This document shows positions 55,823-64,000 of a stretch of DNA of 64,000 bases, in pieces; the stretch's first letter is position 1, and each line of letters opens with the position of its first letter. Position numbers and translations under genes: made by a program. Source of the stretch: an uncultured Methylobacillus sp. (lineage in GTDB: Bacteria; Pseudomonadota; Gammaproteobacteria; Burkholderiales; Methylophilaceae); assembly GCA_903824575.1 (NCBI GenBank), contig CAIJXJ010000170.1, forward strand, positions 1 through 64,000, in the 5' to 3' direction. The notes beneath the pieces are model-generated. The model was given only the letters and a program-made list of their open reading frames with translations, ran no database searches and had not been told where the DNA came from.

Positions 55823-57673
55823 ATGCCAAAGTACCGCTCCCATACCACTACCCAGGGCCGCAACATGGCCGGCGCCCGTGCCCTGTGGCGCGCTACCGGC
55901 ATGAAAGACGAAGATTTTTCCAAGCCCATCATCGCCGTCGCCAATTCCTTCACTCAATTCGTGCCCGGTCACGTGCACCTGAAGGACATGGGCCAGCTGG
56001 TCGCTCGCGAGATCGAAAAGGCCGGCGGCGTAGCCAAGGAATTCAACACCATCGCCATCGATGACGGCATCGCCATGGGTCATGGCGGCATGCTGTACAG
56101 CCTGCCCAGCCGCGACCTGATTGCCGACAGCGTGGAATACATGGTCAACGCACACTGCGCCGACGCCCTGGTGTGCATCTCCAACTGCGACAAGATCACA
56201 CCCGGCATGCTGATGGCTGCATTACGCCTCAACATCCCGGTGATCTTCGTCTCCGGCGGCCCGATGGAAGCAGGCAAGGTCAACTGGCAGGGCAATGCAC
56301 TGAAGCTGGACCTGGTCGATGCCATGGTGGCCGCCGCCGACAGCGCCGTGTCGGACGAAAAATCGGAAGCCATCGAACGCTCCGCCTGCCCCACCTGCGG
56401 TTCCTGCTCCGGCATGTTCACCGCGAATTCCATGAATTGCTTGACGGAAGCGCTAGGCCTGTCACTGCCCGGCAACGGTTCGCTGGTCGCCACCCATGCC
56501 GACCGCAAGCAGCTATTTTTGCGTGCCGGCCGTACCATCGTCGAACTGGCGAAGCGCCATTACGAACAGGATGACTACAGCGTGCTGCCTCGCTCCATCG
56601 CCACCTTCGACGCCTTCCAGAACGCGATGAGCCTGGATGTGGCCATGGGCGGCTCGACCAACACCGTGCTGCACCTCTTGGCGGCGGCGTTCGAGGCCGG
56701 CGTGGACTTCAGCATGGCCGATATCGATGCCATTTCGCGCCGTGTGCCCTGCCTATCCAAGGTCGCCCCGGCGACGCAGAAATATCACATGGAGGACGTC
56801 CACCGCGCCGGTGGCGTGATGCGCATTTTGGGTGAACTCGATCGCTGCGGCCTGATCCAGCGCGAAGTCCCGACCGTCCATGCAGCCACCATGGGCGCCG
56901 CAATCAACCAATGGGACATCCGGCGAAGTGGCGACGACAGTGTCAAGGAATTCTACCGCGCAGCCCCAGGCGGCGTTGCCACCACCATCGCATTCAGCCA
57001 GTCCATGCGCTACCCGTCGCTCGATGATGACTACGCGGACGGTTGCATCCGCGACCGGGCCAATGCCTATTCAGAGGATGGCGGCCTCGCGGTACTACAC
57101 GGCAACATCGCGCTAGACGGCTGTATCGTCAAGACCGCAGGGGTCGATGACAGCATCCTGAAGTTCACTGGCCGCGCCCGCATCTTCGAGAGCCAAGACG
57201 ATGCCGTGGCCAGCATCCTGAATGACGAAATTGTCGCCGGCGACGTAGTGGTCATTCGTTACGAAGGCCCCAGGGGCGGCCCAGGCATGCAGGAAATGCT
57301 GTACCCGACCAGCTATCTCAAATCCAAGGGTCTGGGCCGTGTCTGCGCCTTGCTCACCGACGGCCGCTTCTCCGGCGGCACCTCGGGACTCTCCATCGGC
57401 CATGCCTCGCCGGAAGCGGCCGAGGGCGGCCTCATCGGCCTGGCTGAAGAAGGGGACACGATAGAAATCGACATTCCAAATCGACGCATCCATCTGGCAC
57501 TAAGCCCGGAAATACTGGAGCAGCGCCGCACCGCCATGGAGGCCCGTGGAGCGCTGGCCTGGAAACCGGTGCAGCGTGAGCGACAAGTCTCGGTAGCTCT
57601 GCGCGCCTACGCCGCCATGACCACCAGCGCCGCGAAAGGCGCGGTACGCGATATTTCGCAAGTCGAAAAATAA
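55823..57673 (+). CDS. ilvD: dihydroxy-acid dehydratase
   Basis: The 616-residue iron-sulfur enzyme of branched-chain amino acid synthesis has RAtG-type start motifs ([14 protein letters not shown]), cluster residues in [11 protein letters not shown] and [18 protein letters not shown], and [17 protein letters not shown] near the end. Length and motifs match the E. coli-type 4Fe-4S enzyme. It is followed nine bases later by an NAD(P)-binding reductase gene. Confidence 0.97.
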   Translation: MPKYRSHTTTQGRNMAGARALWRATGMKDEDFSKPIIAVANSFTQFVPGHVHLKDMGQLVAREIEKAGGVAKEFNTIAIDDGIAMGHGGMLYSLPSRDLIADSVEYMVNAHCADALVCISNCDKITPGMLMAALRLNIPVIFVSGGPMEAGKVNWQGNALKLDLVDAMVAAADSAVSDEKSEAIERSACPTCGSCSGMFTANSMNCLTEALGLSLPGNGSLVATHADRKQLFLRAGRTIVELAKRHYEQDDYSVLPRSIATFDAFQNAMSLDVAMGGSTNTVLHLLAAAFEAGVDFSMADIDAISRRVPCLSKVAPATQKYHMEDVHRAGGVMRILGELDRCGLIQREVPTVHAATMGAAINQWDIRRSGDDSVKEFYRAAPGGVATTIAFSQSMRYPSLDDDYADGCIRDRANAYSEDGGLAVLHGNIALDGCIVKTAGVDDSILKFTGRARIFESQDDAVASILNDEIVAGDVVVIRYEGPRGGPGMQEMLYPTSYLKSKGLGRVCALLTDGRFSGGTSGLSIGHASPEAAEGGLIGLAEEGDTIEIDIPNRRIHLALSPEILEQRRTAMEARGALAWKPVQRERQVSVALRAYAAMTTSAAKGAVRDISQVEK

Positions 57674-57682
57674 GGCTTTCAA

Positions 57683-58783
57683 TTGCATACGGTTCTGGTA
57701 CTCGGCGGCTATGGGCATTTTGGCGCCAAAATCTGTCGCGCGCTGGCGGACGAACCGGAGATTCGGCTGCTCATTGCCGGACGCAGACTGATCAAAGCGC
57801 AGCGGTTTGCAGTAGAACTCGGACTCTCGGCGCGGCGCGGCCTCTATCTAGATGCCGGATCCCCCAGCCTCTCGGGCGAACTGCAAAGCCTGGGGGTCGA
57901 TACCCTGATCCATGCTGCGGGGCCATTCCAGGGACAAGACCATCCTGTGGCACGTGCCTGCATTGAAGCCGGCTGCAACTACATCGACCTCGCCGACAAT
58001 CGTGACTTCGTCGCCAGCATCTCGCAACTCAATATCAGCGCACGCGTGGCTGACATCCTGGTGACGAGCGGCGCCAGTTCGTCACCAGCCCTGTCGGCGG
58101 CGGTTGTGGGCCATTTTCTGCCCGAATTCTCACGCCTCGAGAGCATTCACCACACCAGCGTCGCCAGCGCCAGGACCCCAGGACTTGCATCCTTGCAAAC
58201 CGCGCTGAGTTATTGCGGCAAGGCCTTTAAGCGACCGCAAGAGGGCCGCCTGCAGACCGTATTCGGCTGGCAGAGTCTACATTCACGCATCTATCCGCAA
58301 TCCGTTGGCAAACGCTGGCTGGCAAATTGCGATTCCCCGGACCTGGTCCTGTTTCCGCAACACTATGCAGACGTCAAGACTGTGACTTGCCAGGCTGGAC
58401 TGAGTAACCCGGTGCTTCAACTGGCAATCTGGGCGTTATCCTGGCCGGGACGCTGGGGGTGGCTGAAGAATCCCGCAGTTTTTGCAAAACCGCTGCGCTG
58501 GCTCGGCCTTTGGCTTGAGTCTCTCGGCAGCACCGATTCCGCCATGCACATGACGCTGATCGGCCTCGACCTAAACGGGCAACCTCTGACGCGAACCTGG
58601 CACCTCTTGGTCTCCAACCATCAAGGCCCTCAAATCCCCTGCGGCGCAGTCATTGCCTTGACCCGCAGGCTGATACGAGGCGATGCCGTTCCCAAGGGCG
58701 CCATGCCCTGTATCGGGCTGCTAACGCTGGAAGAATACCTGTCCGCCTTGTCGGAACTGGAAATCATCCAGTTGCTCAATTAA
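57683..58783 (+). CDS. saccharopine dehydrogenase-like NAD(P)-binding protein
   Basis: The 366-residue protein begins with a Rossmann motif VLVLGGYGHFGAKICRALAD and continues with IHAAGPFQGQDHPVARACIEAGCNYIDLAD, both typical of the saccharopine dehydrogenase NADP-binding family. The C-terminal half has no specific motif. The start is TTG. It lies nine bases after ilvD and is probably cotranscribed. The substrate is unknown. Confidence 0.8.
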   Translation: MHTVLVLGGYGHFGAKICRALADEPEIRLLIAGRRLIKAQRFAVELGLSARRGLYLDAGSPSLSGELQSLGVDTLIHAAGPFQGQDHPVARACIEAGCNYIDLADNRDFVASISQLNISARVADILVTSGASSSPALSAAVVGHFLPEFSRLESIHHTSVASARTPGLASLQTALSYCGKAFKRPQEGRLQTVFGWQSLHSRIYPQSVGKRWLANCDSPDLVLFPQHYADVKTVTCQAGLSNPVLQLAIWALSWPGRWGWLKNPAVFAKPLRWLGLWLESLGSTDSAMHMTLIGLDLNGQPLTRTWHLLVSNHQGPQIPCGAVIALTRRLIRGDAVPKGAMPCIGLLTLEEYLSALSELEIIQLLN

Positions 58784-58824
58784 ATTGCATCTCAACTCAC
58801 GCTCCAAACTATAAGAGGTCTCAC

Positions 58825-59730
58825 ATGGACATCACCGTGCTCAATCAACAATTTGGCCTCGGCCCGGCCTTGCGTTTCAGCGAGGACGCGAGTGGCTTGC
58901 GACTGGCCGAGATCGAGAATCCGCTCGCCTGCGCTCGGCTCTGCCTGCAAGGGGCGCAACTGCTGACCTGGCGCCCACGCACCTCCTCCATTCCGGTCGT
59001 CTGGCTATCGGACGCGGTCAAACTCAGTCCGGGGAAATCCGGCCATAGCGGCGTGCCCATATGCTGGCCTTGGTTCGGCAACCACGCATCAGAATCCGCC
59101 TATCCGGCACACGGCTTTGCCCGCACCAGTGACTGGGAAATCATCGAAAGCAGTCTGGATTCAACAGGTGCCACGCACATCACTTTGCGCCTTCTAGCCT
59201 CCAACCAGTGGCAGGAAAATTGGCCGCACAGCGCCACGCTGGAATTATCCCTGATCATCGGCGAGACCCTGAAAATGGCACTTACCACCAGCAACACCGG
59301 GAATGAGGCTTTCGTCATTACCGAGGCCCTGCACACTTACTTCCAGGTCGGCGACATAGAGCGCGCACGCGTCACGGGACTCGCCGCCGTCACCTTTGCA
59401 GACAAGGTGCAGAACTACGCCCGAGGCGTGCAACAAGCGGACCTGAGCTTTACTGGCGAATTCGACCGCGTCTATCTCGACACCGAATCCGTCTGCGTAA
59501 TCGAGGACCCAGTGCTGCGTCGTCGCATCCATGTCAACAAATCCGGCAGTCGCTCCACCGTAGTCTGGACACCCTGGCAGGAAAAGGGCGACAAAATGGG
59601 CGATTTAGGCGTCGAGGGCTGGCGCCACCTGCTGTGCGTTGAATCGGCCAACGCCATGGAAAATGACGTAACTGTTCCCGCCGGTGGCACACACACGCTG
59701 GCGGTAGAATATCGCTCGGAGGCGATGTAA
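58825..59730 (+). CDS. D-hexose-6-phosphate mutarotase (YeaD family)
   Basis: The 301-residue aldose 1-epimerase-type protein shows LQGAQLLTWRP, GVPICWPWFG, PAHGFARTSDWEI with the catalytic His, EALHTYFQVGDIERARVTGL with the second His and a Glu region, and VVWTPWQEKGDKMGDLG. It interconverts anomers of glucose-6-phosphate, consistent with the sugar phosphate enzymes in the window. A terminator follows. Confidence 0.92.
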   Translation: MDITVLNQQFGLGPALRFSEDASGLRLAEIENPLACARLCLQGAQLLTWRPRTSSIPVVWLSDAVKLSPGKSGHSGVPICWPWFGNHASESAYPAHGFARTSDWEIIESSLDSTGATHITLRLLASNQWQENWPHSATLELSLIIGETLKMALTTSNTGNEAFVITEALHTYFQVGDIERARVTGLAAVTFADKVQNYARGVQQADLSFTGEFDRVYLDTESVCVIEDPVLRRRIHVNKSGSRSTVVWTPWQEKGDKMGDLGVEGWRHLLCVESANAMENDVTVPAGGTHTLAVEYRSEAM

Positions 59731-59757
59731 TCTCTCTTAAACCGCTACTCCAGACGC

Positions 59758-59783
59758 AAAAAACGCGCCGAAGCGCGTTTTTT
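59758..59783. terminator. bidirectional terminator
   Basis: The stem ACGCGC/GCGCGT with a CGAA loop is flanked by A5 and T6. It lies between the mutarotase gene and the opposing HbpS-like gene. Confidence 0.8.
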
Positions 59784-59800
59784 GTCATGCGTTAAAATTA

Positions 59801-60742
59801 TTACTGAATTGCGATGTAGCTGCGATGAAGAACAACATTTGGGCATGCTGGTTGTGACCAACCGGCCCAATAAGCCTTTGCAGCTGCGCCGCCGGTACCA
59901 GCAGTCACGTTATTAACAACCGACGCGTTCCCCAAAATGGCCGTCAGCAAATTGCCAGTATTGGTCACATCAAAAATCAGCTCGTCACCCTTGGCTGCAG
60001 AACCAGTCGTAGTCTTCAATGCTGCGCCAACACTTGCTGATGCAAGAGGTTGAGCGTTGAAAGTGGTAATGCCGCCGGCAGCTGGGAAAGTATTCAAGCT
60101 AAGCGCATCACGCACTTCCCAGGCAAACGCATGGTCACGGCAAGAGGTGTCGCCGGAAACGCCAATGGCTCCAACCTTTTTTCCGCTGCTGCTGTACAAA
60201 GCGAGACCACCACCGAACACATTCACACCACCAATATTCTGTCCGACCAGTGGATCCGTAGCAGTGCCGAAGTTGGCAGCTGTGCCCTGATAGGCGCGAC
60301 TGGCATCAACCGGATTGCTGTGCTGCAGGCCAAACAAGCTGCCGGACGCCACAGCGGTATAAAGATTGGCGGTAGAAATTGCATAATCATCGACGCTGAA
60401 GGCATTGGCCGTGTTGGCCTTCTGGGCGGAAATCACGCGGCTACCCAACCACTGCGTATTACCGATTGGCTCGCCGGCCTTGTTTCTAAATACACCGGCA
60501 CCGCTGCCTGCGCCACCACCAGTTTCATACCCTGAAGTAACGATGTTGCAGATTGCGCCGGCTTCATCCACAAACGTCACCCACATGCCCAAACCATAAC
60601 CGCCAGTATTGGCAGCAGCAGCAGTAGCCGCTGCAGCAACCAATTGCGTGCGCGTCACATCGGAACACGCGGCCAAGGCTTGCTGTGATGCAATGCCACA
60701 AAAAACAGATGCCGTAATTAATGCGATTTTCTTGAATTTCAT
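59801..60742 (-). CDS. exported HbpS/GlcG-like (heme-binding family) protein
   Basis: The protein of about 313 residues has a signal peptide ending QQALAA. The mature part shows GlcG/HbpS-family features: a helix LVAAAATAAAA, GLGMWVTFVDEAGAICN, VISAQKANTANAFS, then VGGVNVFGGGLALYSSSGKKVGAIGVSGD-like strands and CRDHAFAWEVRDAL. Members bind heme or similar cofactors extracellularly. It is longer than usual, with about 100 extra C-terminal residues and several Cys. The ATG at 60742 is preceded by GGGAG; the frame is open to 60799. It lies just downstream of the pseudopilin operon. Confidence 0.75.
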   Translation of the reverse strand: MKFKKIALITASVFCGIASQQALAACSDVTRTQLVAAAATAAAANTGGYGLGMWVTFVDEAGAICNIVTSGYETGGGAGSGAGVFRNKAGEPIGNTQWLGSRVISAQKANTANAFSVDDYAISTANLYTAVASGSLFGLQHSNPVDASRAYQGTAANFGTATDPLVGQNIGGVNVFGGGLALYSSSGKKVGAIGVSGDTSCRDHAFAWEVRDALSLNTFPAAGGITTFNAQPLASASVGAALKTTTGSAAKGDELIFDVTNTGNLLTAILGNASVVNNVTAGTGGAAAKAYWAGWSQPACPNVVLHRSYIAIQ

Positions 60743-60910
60743 TCTAAGACTCCCATCGTTAAAGAAATGTCCGGATATGCAGGTCATCAAACACAGCACC
60801 CATTCTTGAGATTCTTAAACTCAATGACCTGATGAGTATTAGGCTAGCAATTAATTTCCAAAAATGCAAGCGTGAAACTGTTACATAGCGTTATAAGCTG
60901 AATCTGAAAT

Positions 60911-61402
60911 CTATGGTTTCTTGCCCATGGACTCGTTATAAATGAATACCCAATCCCGATAGCTTGATTTATCGGCGAGCGCGGCTTCCAGATTGCCAAA
61001 GCCTTTTTGTTTAATGGGTATGCCCATGGCCAGGCTGTGGACGCCCATGACACGACCTTGCGGATCCATGACCAGGCCCCAATTGGCGGTTCCGGTCATG
61101 GGATCACGCCAGGGTTTCCGCAAGTGACGCTTGACGTTGGGATACCGGCTGTCTCTCAGCAACTCTTCAAGATTAGGCGGGTAGAGCTTGTCGCCACCGG
61201 AGGCGGCGTTGTAATAGCTGCCAATGGCGGCGACATACTGTCTGCCGATAAAAACCAGTTCCCGTTCTTTTTCACGCCGTTGCTCGATTTCCCATAACGT
61301 ACTGGCACCCGTCAGGCTAAGTGCCATTAGTGCCATGAGAAACAATACACCCAGATAGGTATAACCATTGGCATGTCCGGAGGCTTTGTCCCTAGAGTCC
61401 AC
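60911..61402 (-). CDS. pseudopilin lacking Glu5
   Basis: The protein of about 163 residues has a type IV prepilin-like leader ending in Gly before YTYLGVLFLMALMALSL, then one hydrophobic helix and a GspG/H-like soluble domain (PPNLEELLRDSRYPNVKRHLR, KPWRDPMTGTANWGLV). Position +5 after the cleavage site is Gly instead of Glu, as in the tip-type minor pseudopilin GspK. The GTG start at 61402 overlaps the upstream gene stop; I chose it because no in-frame ATG fits the leader. Confidence 0.7.
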   Translation of the reverse strand: MDSRDKASGHANGYTYLGVLFLMALMALSLTGASTLWEIEQRREKERELVFIGRQYVAAIGSYYNAASGGDKLYPPNLEELLRDSRYPNVKRHLRKPWRDPMTGTANWGLVMDPQGRVMGVHSLAMGIPIKQKGFGNLEAALADKSSYRDWVFIYNESMGKKP

Positions 61403-61790
61403 CGTAGGGGATGCCCTCCGAGGTATTGCCTTCCGCGCCACTCCGGATGTCATAAAGCCCGCCGGTTGGAACATCCGGTGGAGAGGTGGCAAGCCAGGTT
61501 GCGCCAGATCCTGTCACAGGGTCAATCGGAATGGCTTTCAGATAGCGCTGCTGTACCAGTTCGTCGAGGCTTGCAGGGTAGCGTCCTTTATCGGCATGAA
61601 ACTGCGTGATGACTTCCCTCATGACGGACAGATCCTGTTTCAATGCTACCTCCTTCGAAATCTCCAGACTCCGAAAGTAGCGGGGCGAAACAAGGGCGAG
61701 CAGTGTGGCCATGATTGCCATCACGACCAGCAGTTCTATCATGGTGAATCCGGAATTTTTGCGTCGCGCCATCATGCTCTCACCATTCAC
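61392..61790 (-). CDS. GspG-like pseudopilin
   Basis: The 132-residue protein has the prepilin site SGFTMIELLVVMAIMATLL with Glu5, and a short GspG-type domain (DLSVMREVITQFHADKGRYPASLDELVQQRYLK; PIDPVTG). Several ATGs (61790, 61775, 61772) are possible starts. It overlaps the preceding pseudopilin gene by 11 bases and the next one at its end. Confidence 0.85.
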   Translation of the reverse strand: MNGESMMARRKNSGFTMIELLVVMAIMATLLALVSPRYFRSLEISKEVALKQDLSVMREVITQFHADKGRYPASLDELVQQRYLKAIPIDPVTGSGATWLATSPPDVPTGGLYDIRSGAEGNTSEGIPYGGL

Positions 61791-62268
61791 GATAAAGGCT
61801 GCCGTTTAGTGCTGTTTCGGGAGAAAGCGAATAAACATCGAACACATCTTTCCCCGCCTGAGGCTTGTCGTAATCACTGTCATAACTGCGCTTGCCCCAG
61901 GTTCCGCTGGCGTCCACGGTGGCATCGGGATAGAACGGGTCGCGCGGCATCCTGCGCAGGAACAAAATCTTCTTTTTCTTGTTCGGGTCTTTTGCATCGG
62001 GAACACCGAGATAGAGCACCGACAGGTTCGGCGGATAGCCGGACTCGTCCGCCATGCGCGTGACTTTTCCCTCATCCACGGCGCGCTTGTAGGCATCGAT
62101 CGCCTCCCGTATTTCACGCAACGCGGTGTGCAATTCCTGTTCCTTGTGACGCTTTACCGCCATTTCGAGTGGAGGCGCTGCCAAGCTTGCCAGCAGCCCG
62201 AGAATGGTCATCGTGATCAACAACTCGATCAGGGAAAATCCCCGATGCGCGCAATTGGCAAGCGTCAT
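61780..62268 (-). CDS. pseudopilin (GspG/GspH-like)
   Basis: The 162-residue protein has the leader RGFSLIELLITMTILGLLAS with Glu5 and a C-terminal domain with ALREIREAIDAYKRAVDEG, YPPNLSVLYLGVPD and a Lys-rich insert. It follows the secretin gene by eight bases and overlaps the next pseudopilin gene, so the set is one operon. Confidence 0.85.
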   Translation of the reverse strand: MTLANCAHRGFSLIELLITMTILGLLASLAAPPLEMAVKRHKEQELHTALREIREAIDAYKRAVDEGKVTRMADESGYPPNLSVLYLGVPDAKDPNKKKKILFLRRMPRDPFYPDATVDASGTWGKRSYDSDYDKPQAGKDVFDVYSLSPETALNGSLYREW

Positions 62269-62276
62269 GATACGAC

Positions 62277-64000
62277 TCAGTGCATCCCGAAGGGCAAGCC
62301 CAGTGGTTGCGGTTGCCCGGGCATGGGCGTTGCCGCAGCCGGCGCTGAAGCTGGCGCTGCTGCCGCTGGCGCTGCCGCCGGCTGCTGAGGCGGCAGACCG
62401 CCGAATTGCTGGAAAATGGCCATCGGATTGATGTTGATGGGGCCACCGGGGCGCCCGCCCCTGCCACCATAAAATTCCGCATTGGCGGCTTCCGGCCGCA
62501 ACAGGTTGCGTACCACATGCGGGGTGATGAGCAGCACGATCTCACTCTGCTCCTTATCACGTGAATGATTGCCAAACAACCGGCCGACCAAAGGGAGGTC
62601 TGACAGGCCTGGCACCTGAGCCGAGTTCTTTGATTCTGAATCGTTGATCAAGCCGGCCAGTATCTGGGTTTCATTATCGGCCAGCATCAGCATGGTAGAG
62701 GCGTTTCGAGTCCCCACCGTCGGATACTGCGCGGTTGCGGCGGAGGTCACGCTGCTGACTTCGAGATTGAGCCGGATCGAGACATTGTCATTGAGCATGA
62801 CGCGAGGCTCGACTTCCAGTTTCAAACCCACATCAAGATAATTTGCCGAAGTGCTGGCAAAATTGCTACCAGACGCCACAGTGGTGTTGATGATGGGAAT
62901 CTTGTCTCCGATCAGAATTCTGGCTTTCTCCCGACTGATGACCCGGATCTTCGGGTTCGCGAGCAAGGTGGTGTCGCCATCATTGCGCAACAAATTGATC
63001 ACAGGCGTCGGCGAGATGCCGACTCTATTGCTGTTAATGTTGGTCAGACTGTTCAGAGTCAGCCCTGCCCCCGTAGCAGAGCCAGTAGCGCCGGTAGCGC
63101 CTAGTAGAGTCAGGCTGTTAGGATAGGTGACCCCGATATTCGTCACGCGTGACTTGCTGACTTGCAGCACTTCCACATCAATAACGACCTCGGGATTGGG
63201 CACGTCGGTCTCGGCGATCAATTTCTCGACCATCTCCAGTTGCTCGAACGGCACCTTGAGGCTGATCATATTCAGCTTGTCATCGACATAGAGTTCCTTG
63301 GGTGTTGCCATGGCACGCACATAGTTAGCAACATCCTTGGCATCCGCATGGTTCAGGTAATAGGTACGCAGCGTCAGATCCTCATACAGGTTGGCGCGGC
63401 CTTGCGGGAAGATCAGGAGGGAATTGTCGGTCAGCGTTTTCCGACCCATCTGATGCATCATCAGAATGAAGTCGATCACCTCCTCGACAGAGGCATCTTT
63501 AACAAAAATGGTCGCCTTCAGGTCAGGCCGGATGGTAGGGTCCAGCACAAAATTGATTTTGCTGGTTTTGGAAATGATCTCGAAAATACTGACGATACTG
63601 GTATCCCGGAATTCAAGCGTGACGGTCTTGTTGCCGGCAAACTTCAATTTATGCGGCGTGATCTGGTCTTTGTAGGCCTTGGCCTCGATGGCCTGCATCA
63701 AGGTTCGCGCCTCACGGTTCATCGGGTCTTCAATCAATACCGGACGCACCTTGCTACGCGCACCTTCATCATTACCTGCATCAAATAATAATTGAGCCTC
63801 GGCGATGATACCCTGATGCCTGGATTGGCTTTCGATCAAGCCCAGCCCGTCCAGGGCGCGCTGATTGTTGGCTTGCAGCTTCAGGACTTCCTCATAAGCT
63901 TGTCGTGCCGCATCAAAACTGCCTGACTTCCGAGCCTCATCGGCCGCTGCCAGTAACTGGTTAAGTCTTGCGTAGCCCGCATCGAGTTGCTGCGCGCGCG
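62277..64000 (-). CDS. secretin (GspD/MshL/PilQ-like), 5' end outside the window
   Basis: The frame is open to the window edge; at least 574 residues are seen. The first part (to about 63800) is TPR-like helices. The STN/N0 region follows with VTLEFRDTSIVSIFEIIS, then an N1-type YYLNHADAKDVANYVRAM, and the secretin domain with DVGLKLEVEPRVML and the signature VPGLSDLPLVGRLF, ending IVLLITPHVVR. A Pro/Ala/Gly-rich tail of about 70 residues closes it. It forms the outer membrane pore of a type II secretion or type IV pilus-like machine; the TPR-plus-secretin plan is closest to MshL-like proteins. Confidence 0.9.
   Translation of the reverse strand, partial: RAQQLDAGYARLNQLLAAADEARKSGSFDAARQAYEEVLKLQANNQRALDGLGLIESQSRHQGIIAEAQLLFDAGNDEGARSKVRPVLIEDPMNREARTLMQAIEAKAYKDQITPHKLKFAGNKTVTLEFRDTSIVSIFEIISKTSKINFVLDPTIRPDLKATIFVKDASVEEVIDFILMMHQMGRKTLTDNSLLIFPQGRANLYEDLTLRTYYLNHADAKDVANYVRAMATPKELYVDDKLNMISLKVPFEQLEMVEKLIAETDVPNPEVVIDVEVLQVSKSRVTNIGVTYPNSLTLLGATGATGSATGAGLTLNSLTNINSNRVGISPTPVINLLRNDGDTTLLANPKIRVISREKARILIGDKIPIINTTVASGSNFASTSANYLDVGLKLEVEPRVMLNDNVSIRLNLEVSSVTSAATAQYPTVGTRNASTMLMLADNETQILAGLINDSESKNSAQVPGLSDLPLVGRLFGNHSRDKEQSEIVLLITPHVVRNLLRPEAANAEFYGGRGGRPGGPININPMAIFQQFGGLPPQQPAAAPAAAAPASAPAAATPMPGQPQPLGLPFGMH

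Overview
The window looks like the chromosome of a Gram-negative betaproteobacterium, probably an environmental member of the Nitrosomonadales. That placement is an inference from gene content, without phylogeny. It rests on the DUF971-ubiE-ubiJ-ubiB order, the TPR-lolB-ispE-tRNA-Gln-prs-rplY-pth order, a CIRCE operator in front of rpoH, a CcoS assembly factor for a cbb3 oxidase, and Entner-Doudoroff genes. Most of the window is ordinary core genome broken by a few accessory stretches.

Layout. 1-7.8 kb: an envelope or lipid locus with an Mpo1-like membrane protein, a membrane-anchored class III aminotransferase, a phosphatidylserine decarboxylase-like enzyme, two glycosyltransferases and a HAD hydrolase. 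A Phd/RelE-type toxin-antitoxin module sits inside it, next to a partly duplicated glycosyltransferase tail. 7.9-9.2 kb: AT-rich hypothetical genes and a histone-tail-like protein. 9.4-12.7 kb: rpoH behind CIRCE, converging on a dynamin-like GTPase/ccoS/31-residue membrane peptide operon. 12.8-16.8 kb: ubiquinone genes ubiE, ubiJ and ubiB plus an HDOD protein. 17-19.7 kb: a small zinc-ribbon protein, an iron alcohol dehydrogenase and mutM. 19.9-26.8 kb: an Mla/MCE lipid transport operon ending in a cyclic-nucleotide-binding-domain protein, then a DUF883/YqjE/YqjK-like group, a second such binding-domain protein and a PerM-type permease. 26.8-30.7 kb: a Gld-like ABC transporter operon. 30.9-36.6 kb: TPR protein, lolB, ispE, tRNA-Gln, prs, rplY, pth. 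36.6-43.4 kb: sugar phosphate and sugar nucleotide enzymes with a formyltransferase. 43.5-46.8 kb: a small integrase island between tRNA-Lys and tRNA-Ala, carrying an IHF-beta homologue. 46.8-49.9 kb: cstA, a methyltransferase and a YbdD-type gene. 50.2-52.2 kb: a secreted beta-rich protein followed by a Slam-like TPR plus beta-barrel outer membrane protein. 52.3-59.7 kb: eda/edd, lgt, ilvD, a saccharopine-dehydrogenase-like gene and a hexose-6-phosphate mutarotase. 59.8-64 kb: a HbpS/GlcG-like exported protein and the end of a type II secretion or type IV pilus-like operon (three pseudopilins and a secretin cut by the window edge).

The most interesting candidate system is the pair at 50.2-52.2 kb. 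The downstream gene has the architecture of Slam proteins (type XI secretion), and the upstream gene encodes a non-lipidated exported protein whose sequence pattern resembles the TbpB-like barrel of Slam cargo. Also worth attention are the ccoS operon with its dynamin-like GTPase and tiny membrane peptide, the lipid/glycan locus interrupted by the toxin-antitoxin module, and the pseudopilin set in which one member lacks Glu5.
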